The notes under the pieces were generated by a model. That model saw only the letters and a program-made list of their open reading frames with translations, ran no database searches and was not told the origin of the DNA. Both the position numbers and the translations under genes were made by a program. 64,000 nt of DNA from Nocardia sp. CC227C (GTDB taxonomy: Bacteria > Actinomycetota > Actinomycetes > Mycobacteriales > Mycobacteriaceae). The stretch covers positions 1-64,000 of the forward strand of contig NZ_JASITE010000018.1 of assembly GCF_030767025.1 (NCBI RefSeq), given 5' to 3'. Shown here piece by piece: positions 26,089 through 34,643 of the stretch (positions are counted from its first letter, which is position 1; the number at the start of each line of letters is the position of its first letter).

Positions 26089-28128
26089 TCAGCCGACGTC
26101 GAACTCAGCGCTGAGGCCGGTGAAGGGGCGCAGGGTGCCGTCGGGGGTCAGCTGGTCGGCGAAGTGCTGGAAGCGATAGCGGCCGGGGGTGGCGTCGGTG
26201 GGAATGTCCCAGGTGAAGCGGGCTACCGAGATATCCGGGCCGCGGCGGGACCAGTGGAATTTCACCGCCCACTCGCCCTCGTTGGCGACGCGGGTCCACG
26301 TGCCGCCGGTGTTGCGCTGCACCTCCAGGAAGGTGCCATTGCGGCGGGGGTTGTGTTTCGGGTGGGCCGAGACGAATTCGACCGCGACCTGCGCACCGCG
26401 GGGGTAGGCGGCGGCCGGTTGGAGCAGTGCCGCACCGAAATCCAGGCCGGGCGGGGTGGCGTCGGGGCCGGGAACGGGCACGAAGTTCGGCTGCAAGGCC
26501 GAGACGTCGCGCGGCGCGGGACCGCGCGGCACCCGCCCCCTGGCCGCGAAAGCCGTTGCCAGCCGGTGGAATTCCTGCTGGTAGGCGGGCAGGGTGTAAC
26601 GACCGTAGAGCGTCGAGCCGCCCTCGTACTGCTGTGCGTCGTACTCCTCGGGCGTGGACACGTACTGGTGGTAGGCGTTGGCGTATCCCTGCATGAGGAC
26701 CTGCTCCAGCGGCACGCCCAGCGCGGCGGCGACGGTGCGGCGGATGCGCAGGCCCGACACGATGGTGAATTCCGCTCCGCCGCAGGCGAGATACAGCTCG
26801 CCGATGCGCACGATCTGGATCGGCACCACGCTCGGCACCCACGGCACCGGCGGCAGCAGGCCCAGCGGCGCGACGATCGCCTTCGGGGCCTGCGCGTCGG
26901 TGAGCCAGTCCGGCACCGGCATATTCGCACCGCCGAGCGCGTCCACGAACGGATTGCGCACGCCTTCGGGGATCGGCACGCCCGGCAGTCCGGGCCCGTC
27001 CTCGATGCTGCCCGCGATGAGCGAGACGCCCGCGCAGGCGGCCGCGGTGTGCCGGGGCTGCCCGTTGGGAGTGAAACGACCGTCCACCGCTATGTCGGAC
27101 AGGTCGATATAGCAGAGCATGGCGTCCACCGGCCCGCTCATGGCGCGCGCCGTGGCGAGTGCGGCCTTTCCGGCGCGGTATTGGCGCTCGCCGATGATTC
27201 GGGTGTTCTCGAACTCGTCCTCGGTGGGACCGGAGGTCGGGCGCAGGTTCAGATTGGGCGACATGTCGCCGGTATTGGTCTGCGGGAAAGCGGCGAGGAA
27301 ATCGGCTCCGCCGTCGAGGTACCGGACGCCGCGCTCCCCGTGTTCGAACGCGAAGGAGGCGTAACCCTTGTTGTCACCGCTGATGAGCCGATTCGTGTTG
27401 CTCATGGAGGTGTTGTGGGTGGCGAACCAGGTGATGACACCGACCTGTCGACCGCCCTTGCGCAGCGACAGCACGGTGACGGCCGGATCGATGGCATTCG
27501 GAAAATACCGTTTGTCGGCTTCGGGATTGCGGTCGAAGGCGATTCGCGAGCGATTGACGCTGGCGTCGTGCAATTCCCCGCGCCCGAGTTCGAGGGTGCC
27601 GGGTCCGAGGTCGGCGTCCGCGGCCACGACGGCCTCCACGATGCCGTTCACCTCGGTGTCGTACACCTGCCGCTGGAAGCCGAGGATCGAGAGGTTGTAG
27701 GCGTAGTCGTGGCTGGCGCCGCCGCAGACCGCGTGCGAGTGCGTGGCGGTGAGCAGCACGTTCTGCTCGGTGTAGCGATCTCCGAAGCGACGGGCGAGTT
27801 CGTCGAGGACGCCGCGGTGCACGGACTGGAAGATCATCGCATTGTCGGCGACCACGTACACGATCCGCTGGTCGCCGCTGCCGATGATGTAGGCGCGGGC
27901 CCTGGGCCGCAGGTGGATTCCGGCGGTGGTCTGTTCCAGCTGGGAGTAACCCATCATGCCGCATTCGGCCGCCGGGCCCGTGATGTCGGAAATGCCCACG
28001 CCGATCAGGAAGTCGCCGCCGGGAGCCGCGTGCGCCGACCCGCCCGGCAGCGTGATCGCGGCGGCGGCCGTCAGCGCGGCGGACCCCGCCGCCGCACCGG
28101 CCAGAACAGTCCTGCGCGACACCACCAT
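26089..28128 (-). CDS. Secreted neutral/alkaline ceramidase
   Basis: A 679-residue enzyme from ATG 28128. The N terminus MVVSRRTVLAGAAAGSAALT is a Tat-type signal (SRRTVLAG). The catalytic domain shows the neutral ceramidase signatures ISDITGPAAECGMMGYSQ, RARAYIIG, TATHSHAVCGGASHDYA (zinc-binding His), ITWFATHNTSMSNTNRLISGDNKGYAS, and TNTGDMSPNL (the family NxGDVSPN motif with the nucleophilic Ser). A C-terminal Ig-like domain (about 560-679) ends RYRFQHFADQL...FTGLSAEFDVG. It hydrolyses ceramide to sphingosine and fatty acid outside the cell. It is divergent from a TetR gene; a palindrome (28169-28186) 41 bases upstream of its start is the likely operator. Confidence 0.92.
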   Translation of the reverse strand: MVVSRRTVLAGAAAGSAALTAAAAITLPGGSAHAAPGGDFLIGVGISDITGPAAECGMMGYSQLEQTTAGIHLRPRARAYIIGSGDQRIVYVVADNAMIFQSVHRGVLDELARRFGDRYTEQNVLLTATHSHAVCGGASHDYAYNLSILGFQRQVYDTEVNGIVEAVVAADADLGPGTLELGRGELHDASVNRSRIAFDRNPEADKRYFPNAIDPAVTVLSLRKGGRQVGVITWFATHNTSMSNTNRLISGDNKGYASFAFEHGERGVRYLDGGADFLAAFPQTNTGDMSPNLNLRPTSGPTEDEFENTRIIGERQYRAGKAALATARAMSGPVDAMLCYIDLSDIAVDGRFTPNGQPRHTAAACAGVSLIAGSIEDGPGLPGVPIPEGVRNPFVDALGGANMPVPDWLTDAQAPKAIVAPLGLLPPVPWVPSVVPIQIVRIGELYLACGGAEFTIVSGLRIRRTVAAALGVPLEQVLMQGYANAYHQYVSTPEEYDAQQYEGGSTLYGRYTLPAYQQEFHRLATAFAARGRVPRGPAPRDVSALQPNFVPVPGPDATPPGLDFGAALLQPAAAYPRGAQVAVEFVSAHPKHNPRRNGTFLEVQRNTGGTWTRVANEGEWAVKFHWSRRGPDISVARFTWDIPTDATPGRYRFQHFADQLTPDGTLRPFTGLSAEFDVG

Positions 28129-28168
28129 TCGGCGACTCCCTTCGTACCAACTCGCAGCGAACCACAGA

Positions 28169-28186
28169 ACTGGACACACGTCCAGT
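28169..28186. promoter_or_regulatory. TetR-type operator between ceramidase and tetR
   Basis: A perfect palindrome ACTGGAC-ACAC-GTCCAGT (7+4+7) lies in the 116-base divergent intergenic region. The core TGGAC-N4-GTCCA occurs again upstream of the endoglycoceramidase-like gene at 44807-44820. Confidence 0.75.
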
Positions 28187-28208
28187 GGAGACTTTCCCGA
28201 CGCGCGAA

Positions 28209-28237
28209 TTGACTGCGCGGCTCTTGAAGGCTTAACT
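28209..28237 (+). promoter_or_regulatory. Predicted promoter of the tetR gene
   Basis: TTGACT (28209-28214), a 17-base spacer and TTAACT (28232-28237). Transcription would start about 7 bases further, essentially at the GTG start codon 28245, which implies a leaderless mRNA. Confidence 0.55.
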
Positions 28238-28244
28238 CCCTGGA

Positions 28245-28871
28245 GTGTCCTCCCGATTGAGCGTCGAAGAACGACGGGCCCACCTTATCGAGGCGGCCAT
28301 CGGCCTTGCCGAAAAAAAGGGCGTGGCAGGAGTTACCACGCGCGATGTGGCTCAGGCAGCCGGTGTTTCGCTCGGTGTGGTGCATTACTGTTTCGAAAAC
28401 AAGGACGCGCTCATGACCGAGTTGGTCAAAGCGCTCTCGATGGAATTGCGCGATTCCGTCGATGCCAACGAAACGGTATGGCAGGACGTCGGAAGTGGAA
28501 AAGAATCACTTCAAAAATTGGTACGCGACGGCCTGGAACTCATGTGGCAGAACGTGGAAGCCACCCCGGAACGGCAACTACTCACCTACGAGACCACCAC
28601 CTACGCCCTCCGCGAAAGCGAGCAGACACCGGCGAAACTCGCCATCGCCCGCGAACAGTACGCGTTCAACGACTCCACGGTCGCCGACATCATCGAACAC
28701 GCCCGTGAGGCGACGGACACCCGCTGGTCCGTTCCCGTCGGCGTCATCAGCCGCTTCATGCTCGCCGCCATCGACGGCATCGTGCTGCGCTGGCTGGTGG
28801 ACAACGACAGCGCGGCGGTGCGCGAGCAGATGGACCTGCTGGCGCGGATGGTGGCGCAGTTCAGCGAGTAG
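28245..28871 (+). CDS. TetR-family regulator, probable repressor of ceramide-degrading genes
   Basis: A 208-residue TetR protein. The N-terminal helix-turn-helix is RRAHLIEAAIGLAEKKGVAGVTTRDVAQAAGVSLGVVHYCFENKDALM. The C-terminal ligand-binding part (about 60-205) is all-helical and of the TetR_C_6 kind (BetI-like). It is divergent from the ceramidase gene with an 18-bp palindrome between them. Such geometry usually means that the regulator controls both itself and its neighbour. A plausible inducer is ceramide, sphingosine or a fatty acid product, but this is inference. The first part of the gene is lower in G/C than its neighbours. Confidence 0.88.
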   Translation: MSSRLSVEERRAHLIEAAIGLAEKKGVAGVTTRDVAQAAGVSLGVVHYCFENKDALMTELVKALSMELRDSVDANETVWQDVGSGKESLQKLVRDGLELMWQNVEATPERQLLTYETTTYALRESEQTPAKLAIAREQYAFNDSTVADIIEHAREATDTRWSVPVGVISRFMLAAIDGIVLRWLVDNDSAAVREQMDLLARMVAQFSE

Positions 28872-28880
28872 CCCGACGCC

Positions 28881-28915
28881 GGGCGAGGGCCGCCGATACC
28901 GCGCGGCCCTCGCCC
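28881..28915. terminator. Bidirectional terminator after tetR
   Basis: A perfect 13-bp stem GGGCGAGGGCCGC / GCGGCCCTCGCCC with a 9-base loop, between the convergent tetR and sacsin-like genes. Confidence 0.85.
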
Positions 28916-28964
28916 ACGCTCGTACAGCCGCCGATTCGTACCCGTTACGCTCGGTTGCCGGACT

Positions 28965-31900
28965 TCACCAGTGCGCCGGACGCGGCTGCGACACGACGTG
29001 GGTGTCCGCACCGTCACGCCACCACGGCACCGTGACGGTCGCCTCGTACGCGCCGGACAACCGCACCCGCAATTCGTCATGGACGACGAGATCGCCTGCG
29101 GGAGCGGGCAGTCCGCTCTGCATGCGCCACAGCACGCCGAGCGGTTCGGCCGACCAGGAGGTGCGTCGGCCGGTGCCCTCGACGCGCGCGGTGACGGCCT
29201 GCGAGGCCAGCGGCAGGTCCAGCAGCGCGGCCAGGTGTGGGGCCGAGTCGATACCGCCGACCACGAGCCGCTCCGGCGGGAGCGCCAGGCCGTACCAGGG
29301 CGCGTCCAGAACCAGGGCGTCGGCGGCGTCGACGACCGCGCCGGAGAGAGCGCGCACTCGCTCGGGGAGAACCAGGTCGTCCAGGTCGAGGCGGCCCGCG
29401 GCGGTGGCCTCGGCCAGTCGCTCGTGGGTTCGTGAAATCGCCTCCGCGGTCGGGTTTCTGGACGGGTCCGCGAGAGCGGCGAGGAGTTCGGCGGCCAGAT
29501 CCGGGGTGATGATCTGCGGGTCGGCGAGCACGGCGCGCAGGGCATCGGTGTCGGCGTCGATGGACAGCACCGGGAGCAGACCCGCGAAGACCGGATCGGC
29601 CGGATGGCGGAACAGGCCCAGTGCGGTGCCGTCGACGCATGCGTGCCGCCGCAGCCACCACGCCGTGTAACCGTCGCGGTCGGCGAGCAGCGGCCGCGTG
29701 GCGGGGTCGGCGAGCAGCAGCCGCAGGGCTCGCGGCCACTGCTCCGGGTCGACCAGATCCAGGTCGCGGACGGCGAGCAGTTCCGGCGGGTCCTCGGCGA
29801 GGCTCTCCCACCAGGTTTCCTCGTCGTCGAGATGATGGTCGGGGCCGGTCGGATCCGATTCCGCCACCACGGTGAAACCCCAGCCCACGCCGACCGCGCG
29901 CAGGGCGGTCGGGCCGTAACGGCGCACCAGGTCGTCGGCCACGGTGCCGAACGGCGAATCCTCGACCAGGACGCCCGCCAACGGGGCGTCCGGGAGCAGC
30001 AGTTCGTCGGCGGGGACGAGATCGCCGGTGGCGTCCGGTATTTCGAGCAGACCCAGCCAGGTGGGCAGCAGTCCGGGGACCGGGGCGGCGGGCTCGCCGC
30101 GAGCCGGATCCGTTGCCCCGGAGCTGGTTTCCACGGCGCGCGCACCGGGATTCGCGTGCGCGGCCAGGCTCAGCACCGCCTCCACCGTGTCCGGGTCGGC
30201 GGGATCGTGCTCCAACTGGGCGTGCAGCGCCGGATCGTGCAACAGCTCTTCGGGGCCCGCCGGACGCGCGCCCAGCCGCCCGAGCAGCGGATGGGCCGCC
30301 TCCGGATGCACCAGACGCGCCCAGTGCACCGGCACCGCCGCCTCCAGGTGATCGTCGAGCACCACGGTGCGCGGCCCGGTCACCATCCGGCCGTCCGCCA
30401 GCGGCACCGCCAGCGCCCCCAGTTCCTCCACCGCCAGCGGATCGGTGACGAACGGCTCCAGCGCCTCGTACAGCGAATACCACCACTGCGGAGGACGTTC
30501 CACACTCCCCGACAGCTCCGCGATGCGCGCCAATCCGATCCGGTGCACATCCAGCACCGACAGCGCGTCGGCGGTCGACCGCCCCGACAACTCCGGAACC
30601 ACCAGCGGACCAACGATTTCCGCCAGCAGCCGCGCCAATTCCGCGCTCACCCCGATGAATACGCTCGCCCGCCGAGGCCGCTCGACCGCGACCGCCCGCT
30701 CCTCGCCCGCGAATACGGCGGCGGAATCGACGGTATCCACCACGCCGGAACCGAGTGGACCGGAGTTGGAAGCGGCGGAACGCGTATCGGCGATCTCCGT
30801 CGCGGCCTGCTCCACGACGCTGCGGTCCGCCGCGTGGGGGTCCGCCGTGTGGGGGTACGCCGCATCCAGGGCGGGGTGGGTATCCGGCTCGGGGTGGAGG
30901 ACCGGAAGCCAGGCATGCTCGCCCAGCTCCGCGACCAGCGCCTCGCGCAGCAGGCCGTCGGCCTCGCTGCGGGCGAAGCCGGGGGTCGGAACCAGGAGCA
31001 AGCGGTCGCGGGGCGGAAGTGCGCGCGCGAAATCGGCGTAGCCGGAGGCCAAGTCGGTGAGACGGACGCCGGGGAGCAGGCGGCGGCGGTCCGGCTGCAT
31101 GGGGATGTCGGCGATGAGCAGGGCCGGGAGGGACAGTTCCTCGTCCGAACGGGTCGGGGCGCGCAGGACGTCGGGGGTGGCCGCGACCGGACGCCCGTCC
31201 CGCAGCGGCAGCAGCCAGCGGGCGCGGGCGGTGCGGAACTGCCACCAGCGGTGGATCTCCCCGTGCGGACCGGTGATCCGAACCTCTTGCAGGCCAGGGC
31301 TATCGGCATCACCGTCATGACCGAGGTGCGCGGCGGCGGTGGGGTGCGGGAGATCGATCACCGTGCCGGTGATCTCGTCGTCCGCGATTCGGATGCTGTG
31401 CAGGGCGGGCAATTCGAGCAGCAGGTCGATGGCTTCGGCGCGCATGCTCGCCAGCAGCGCGGGCACATCCACGTCGGCGCGCGGGTCGAGGATGATCTCG
31501 CTGTCGAATCCCGGTGCGGGGTCGTGCCCGGTCGGCCAGGCCAGGCGCAAGGCGGGCGGCTCGAACGGGTGCTCGGTGTCGGGGATGCGAATACCGCTCT
31601 CGCGCAATGCCTGCCGAGTCGCATCACGGGAGAACCGCACCGAGCCGCCGGTGGAGCGGAACTCGATCTCGTCGGAGATGCTCAGCACGGCGGTGAATCC
31701 GACGCCGAAGCGGCCCACCGAGGTGTCCGCGCCGGACTTGGCGGAGGCACGCAGGGCGGTCAAGGCGTGGACGCCCGAGACATCCAGCGGAACACCGGTA
31801 TTCGCGATATGCAGGCGGCCGTCGGCCAGCCACACCGCGACGCGCCCCGCCACCCCGGCCTTGGCCGCGGCGTCGGCGGCGTTCTGGGCCAGCTCGGTCA

Positions 31901-32063
31901 GCACCCGGTCGCGGTAGCCCGCCCGCACCAGATCCGCCTCGGTGGCCGCGTCCTCCCGCAATCGGGTGGGTGAGCCGCGCCAGGCGGAGAGCACGCCCTC
32001 GCGCAATGCCGCGGTCCCGAACGGATCCGCCACCCCGCTAACCAATCCGAACACCCCTTCCAC
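28965..32063 (-). CDS. Sacsin/HSP90-like ATPase domain protein
   Basis: A 1032-residue protein starting at GTG 32063. The N-terminal GHKL ATP-binding domain (about residues 45-200) has the motifs RVLTELAQNAADAAAKAG (Glu/Asn helix), LHIANTGVPLD, and SVGRFGVGFTAVLSISDEIEF (the ATP lid). The remaining 800 residues are alpha/beta with long Ala/Pro-rich linkers and no recognised domain. This is the actinobacterial family named after the sacsin N-terminal repeat region. It sits next to DUF3027, its usual partner. A chaperone-like role is assumed from the ATPase fold. The downstream end faces tetR across a strong terminator. Confidence 0.85.
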   Translation of the reverse strand: MEGVFGLVSGVADPFGTAALREGVLSAWRGSPTRLREDAATEADLVRAGYRDRVLTELAQNAADAAAKAGVAGRVAVWLADGRLHIANTGVPLDVSGVHALTALRASAKSGADTSVGRFGVGFTAVLSISDEIEFRSTGGSVRFSRDATRQALRESGIRIPDTEHPFEPPALRLAWPTGHDPAPGFDSEIILDPRADVDVPALLASMRAEAIDLLLELPALHSIRIADDEITGTVIDLPHPTAAAHLGHDGDADSPGLQEVRITGPHGEIHRWWQFRTARARWLLPLRDGRPVAATPDVLRAPTRSDEELSLPALLIADIPMQPDRRRLLPGVRLTDLASGYADFARALPPRDRLLLVPTPGFARSEADGLLREALVAELGEHAWLPVLHPEPDTHPALDAAYPHTADPHAADRSVVEQAATEIADTRSAASNSGPLGSGVVDTVDSAAVFAGEERAVAVERPRRASVFIGVSAELARLLAEIVGPLVVPELSGRSTADALSVLDVHRIGLARIAELSGSVERPPQWWYSLYEALEPFVTDPLAVEELGALAVPLADGRMVTGPRTVVLDDHLEAAVPVHWARLVHPEAAHPLLGRLGARPAGPEELLHDPALHAQLEHDPADPDTVEAVLSLAAHANPGARAVETSSGATDPARGEPAAPVPGLLPTWLGLLEIPDATGDLVPADELLLPDAPLAGVLVEDSPFGTVADDLVRRYGPTALRAVGVGWGFTVVAESDPTGPDHHLDDEETWWESLAEDPPELLAVRDLDLVDPEQWPRALRLLLADPATRPLLADRDGYTAWWLRRHACVDGTALGLFRHPADPVFAGLLPVLSIDADTDALRAVLADPQIITPDLAAELLAALADPSRNPTAEAISRTHERLAEATAAGRLDLDDLVLPERVRALSGAVVDAADALVLDAPWYGLALPPERLVVGGIDSAPHLAALLDLPLASQAVTARVEGTGRRTSWSAEPLGVLWRMQSGLPAPAGDLVVHDELRVRLSGAYEATVTVPWWRDGADTHVVSQPRPAHW

Positions 32064-32129
32064 GGCGGTGCGTAGCGAAACGGGAGTCGAATCGCTCGAC
32101 GACGCGGCGGGAACGACCGCGCCGCGGAC

Positions 32130-33722
32130 TCAGTTCGACCCCGGCGCGGGGTCGCCGCCCTGCGGCTCCACATTCACCGCGGTGACGCCCCAGGCATCGT
32201 CGTAGGGCCCGGCGTCCGGGTCGTACAGGTCGAACAGAGTAGCCTCACCGGAGTCCACCACCCCCGCCCCGGACGCCGCGGCGACCGCCGGATCCGTCGA
32301 GTAGGCGACCGGCGCACCGAACTCCCCACCCGGAACGTCGACCGGCGCGACCGCCTCGGCGGCCCCGTGGAACTCGACCACGTCGGCGGCATCCGCATCG
32401 TCTTCGGCGGCGGCCATCCCGACGGGCGTCACCTCCGGAGCGTCCTCGGCCTCTTCGACCGCACCGGCGACCGCGGCCGAATTCGCGGAATCCGCAGGAG
32501 AATCTGTGGCTTCCACAGCCGTCTCGGCAGTATCCACAGCCGTCTCGGTGGACTCGCTCGGCGTTCCGGAAGCGGTGCCGATCGCTGGATCGGTTTCCGC
32601 CGCCGCCGAATCCGCGACGGCCTCGCCGGTCCCGGCCGTCTCGGCGGTCGGATCGGCCGATGCCGGGGTGGAATCCGCCGGATCCGCCGCTGTCGCGGCG
32701 GCAGTGCCGAGCGCCGCGGCGGAGTCCGTGAGATCACCGGCGCTTACCGCGCTGTCGGTGGCCGATTCCCGGAACCCGGTCGCCTCGTCGGCAGCCGCGG
32801 TGGGGCCCAAGGTGGTTTCGCCCGTTTCAGCGGCGTTGTCGATCGTCTCCGCGTCGGCCTGCGCGGCCACGATGCCGCTCGCCGTGCCGTTGTTCGCAGT
32901 GCCGTTGTTCGCCGTATCGGTCGCCTCGGCCTGCGGTGCGCCCGCGGGCGTGTTCGCGTCTTCCGGTCGGCGGAGATCCTCGGCGGGGACCACCTCGACC
33001 GCCGCGTCGTCGTACGCCTCGTACAGCGGCGAGCCGGAGCCGGTGGGCAGGACGGTGTCGGAGTGGGCCCCGCAGCCGTAGTCGACGTGCACCACGTGGC
33101 CGTCGGCTCCCATGGCGTTGGCGCAGACGCCGAAGGCGGCGCGCAGGGCACCCGCGAGGGGAACGTAGAAGCCGCAGAGGCCGCAGGTGGAGGGGGCGGC
33201 GCGGGCCATATCGGCGTCGGGGCCGAATTCGGAGTACCAGCGGTCGGCGGCTTCCTCGCGACCCTCACGGGACAGCACCTGGCTGCGGCCGAGCCCGAGT
33301 TCCAGGGCGACGTCGTCGACGACCGGATCGCCGGTGGCGAGATAGCCGGGAACGAGGCGCGGATCGTCGGCGGGCGGGGCCAGCAGATCGCCGGGGGCCA
33401 GGTCGCCGGGGCGAATGCGCTGCTCCCACGGAATGAAGTCGGGGGCCACCAGGGCATCGGGCCCGGGCAGCAGCGCGGACTCGCTCACGGTCGCGTGGTC
33501 GGCCTCCGGCGGCGCGGCCACCACGACCGCCCATTGCCAGCCGCGGTAACCGGGCAGGGTGGCCTCGAAGTGATGGGTGGCCGAGGACTCGTCCTCCGCC
33601 GACACGCCGAGATGGACACCCACACCCGTCGGTTCCAACTCCACGAGCGCGCGACGGGCCTGCTCGACCGCCTCCGCCAGGATCGGCCGCACACCGGACT
33701 CCGAAACAGGAACAGCGCTCAC
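32130..33722 (-). CDS. DUF3027 protein with an expanded acidic low-complexity region
   Basis: A 530-residue protein from GTG 33722. The conserved N-terminal part (about residues 1-235) includes GYRGWQWAVVVAAPP, DFIPWEQRIRPGDLAPGDLL, YSEFGPDADMARAAPSTCGLCGFYVPLAG and FGVCANAMGADGHVVHVDYGCGAHSDT, with four spaced cysteines suitable for metal binding. Residues from about 240 to 460 are an Ala/Thr/Glu/Asp/Ser-rich disordered stretch. A conserved C-terminal tail, ATLFDLYDPDAGPYDDAWGV, follows. The homologue Rv0877 is, as I recall, only about 260 residues, so the middle has expanded. It lies 66 bases upstream of the sacsin-like gene on the same strand, a likely operon. Function unknown. Confidence 0.85.
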   Translation of the reverse strand: MSAVPVSESGVRPILAEAVEQARRALVELEPTGVGVHLGVSAEDESSATHHFEATLPGYRGWQWAVVVAAPPEADHATVSESALLPGPDALVAPDFIPWEQRIRPGDLAPGDLLAPPADDPRLVPGYLATGDPVVDDVALELGLGRSQVLSREGREEAADRWYSEFGPDADMARAAPSTCGLCGFYVPLAGALRAAFGVCANAMGADGHVVHVDYGCGAHSDTVLPTGSGSPLYEAYDDAAVEVVPAEDLRRPEDANTPAGAPQAEATDTANNGTANNGTASGIVAAQADAETIDNAAETGETTLGPTAAADEATGFRESATDSAVSAGDLTDSAAALGTAAATAADPADSTPASADPTAETAGTGEAVADSAAAETDPAIGTASGTPSESTETAVDTAETAVEATDSPADSANSAAVAGAVEEAEDAPEVTPVGMAAAEDDADAADVVEFHGAAEAVAPVDVPGGEFGAPVAYSTDPAVAAASGAGVVDSGEATLFDLYDPDAGPYDDAWGVTAVNVEPQGGDPAPGSN

Positions 33723-33739
33723 GTCCTACATTTTGCCGT

Positions 33740-34555
33740 ATGAAGCGCAAACACCGTGCACCGGTGGTGACCGGCCTGTTCGGACGGCACATCGCCGTGT
33801 TGCTGGCGGCGACGACACTGTTCCCGGCCGCGGTGGCGTGCGGCGCGGCCGAACCGGACGACGCGCCGCGTCTGCGCGCCGAAGTGGTCGCCACGCGCCC
33901 GCACGATCCGTCCCTGTTCACGCAGGGCCTCGAGATCCACGACGGCGTGCTCTACGAGAGCACCGGCCTGCCCGGTGAATCCCTCGTCCGCGCCAGCGAT
34001 CTGGCCACCGGGGTCGAACACGCCCGCGCCGACCTGCCCGCACCGCTGTTCGGGGAGGGCATCACGCGGGCCGGTGACGTGCTGTGGCAGGTCACCTACA
34101 CCGAGGGCATCGCCATCGCCCGCGACGCCGAAACCCTCACCGAACTGCGCCGCACCGACTACGAGGGCGAGGGCTGGGGACTGTGCACGCGCGGTGACCG
34201 CATCGTCATGAGCAATGGCACCGCCACCCTGACCTTCCGCGATCCGGAGACCTTCGCGCCGACCGGCGAGGTCACCCTCGCCAGCCGCGGCGACACCCGC
34301 CTCAACGAACTCGACTGCGCGCCCGACGGTTCCGTCTACGCCAATGCCTGGCCCACCGACACCATCCTGCGCATCGACCCCGAGACCGGCACCGTGCTCG
34401 CCGTCATCGACGCGGCCGGACTGCTGCCGCGCTCGGCCCGCACTCCGGACAGCGATGTGCTCAACGGCATCGCGCACATCCCCGGCACCGACCGCTTCCT
34501 GCTCACCGGCAAGAAGTGGCCCACCTCCTTCGAGGTCCGCTTCGTCCCGGAGTGA
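33740..34555 (+). CDS. Glutaminyl-peptide cyclotransferase lipoprotein
   Basis: A 271-residue glutamine cyclotransferase of the plant/bacterial five-bladed beta-propeller type. The N terminus is a lipoprotein signal: KRKHRAPVV, a hydrophobic stretch LLAATTLFPA, and the lipobox AVACG (Cys near residue 34). Family motifs: HDPSLFTQGLEIHDGVLYESTGLPGES, PAPLFGEGITRAGDVLWQVTYTEG, YEGEGWGLCTRGDRIVMSNGTATLTFRDP, LNELDCAPDGSVYANAWPTDTILRIDP, and LNGIAHIPGTDRFLLTGKKWP. It forms N-terminal pyroglutamate on exported proteins. It is divergent from DUF3027 with only 17 bases between starts, so their promoters must overlap. Confidence 0.9.
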   Translation: MKRKHRAPVVTGLFGRHIAVLLAATTLFPAAVACGAAEPDDAPRLRAEVVATRPHDPSLFTQGLEIHDGVLYESTGLPGESLVRASDLATGVEHARADLPAPLFGEGITRAGDVLWQVTYTEGIAIARDAETLTELRRTDYEGEGWGLCTRGDRIVMSNGTATLTFRDPETFAPTGEVTLASRGDTRLNELDCAPDGSVYANAWPTDTILRIDPETGTVLAVIDAAGLLPRSARTPDSDVLNGIAHIPGTDRFLLTGKKWPTSFEVRFVPE

Positions 34556-34643
34556 CATCCCCGGCGCGTCGCATTCGCGCTGGTGGGCATGTCGGGGTGC
34601 GGCGGCCCGCGACGCCGTCGGTGGACACTGCAAGAATTGGGGC

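Noticed and set aside
26164..28212. Plus-strand open frame of 682 codons opposite the ceramidase gene
   Set aside because: Antisense to a gene with complete ceramidase motifs; an effect of high G/C in the third codon position.
29604..31973. Plus-strand open frame of 789 codons
   Set aside because: Lies wholly antisense to the sacsin-like ATPase, which has recognisable motifs; the product is Arg/Gly/Gln-rich.
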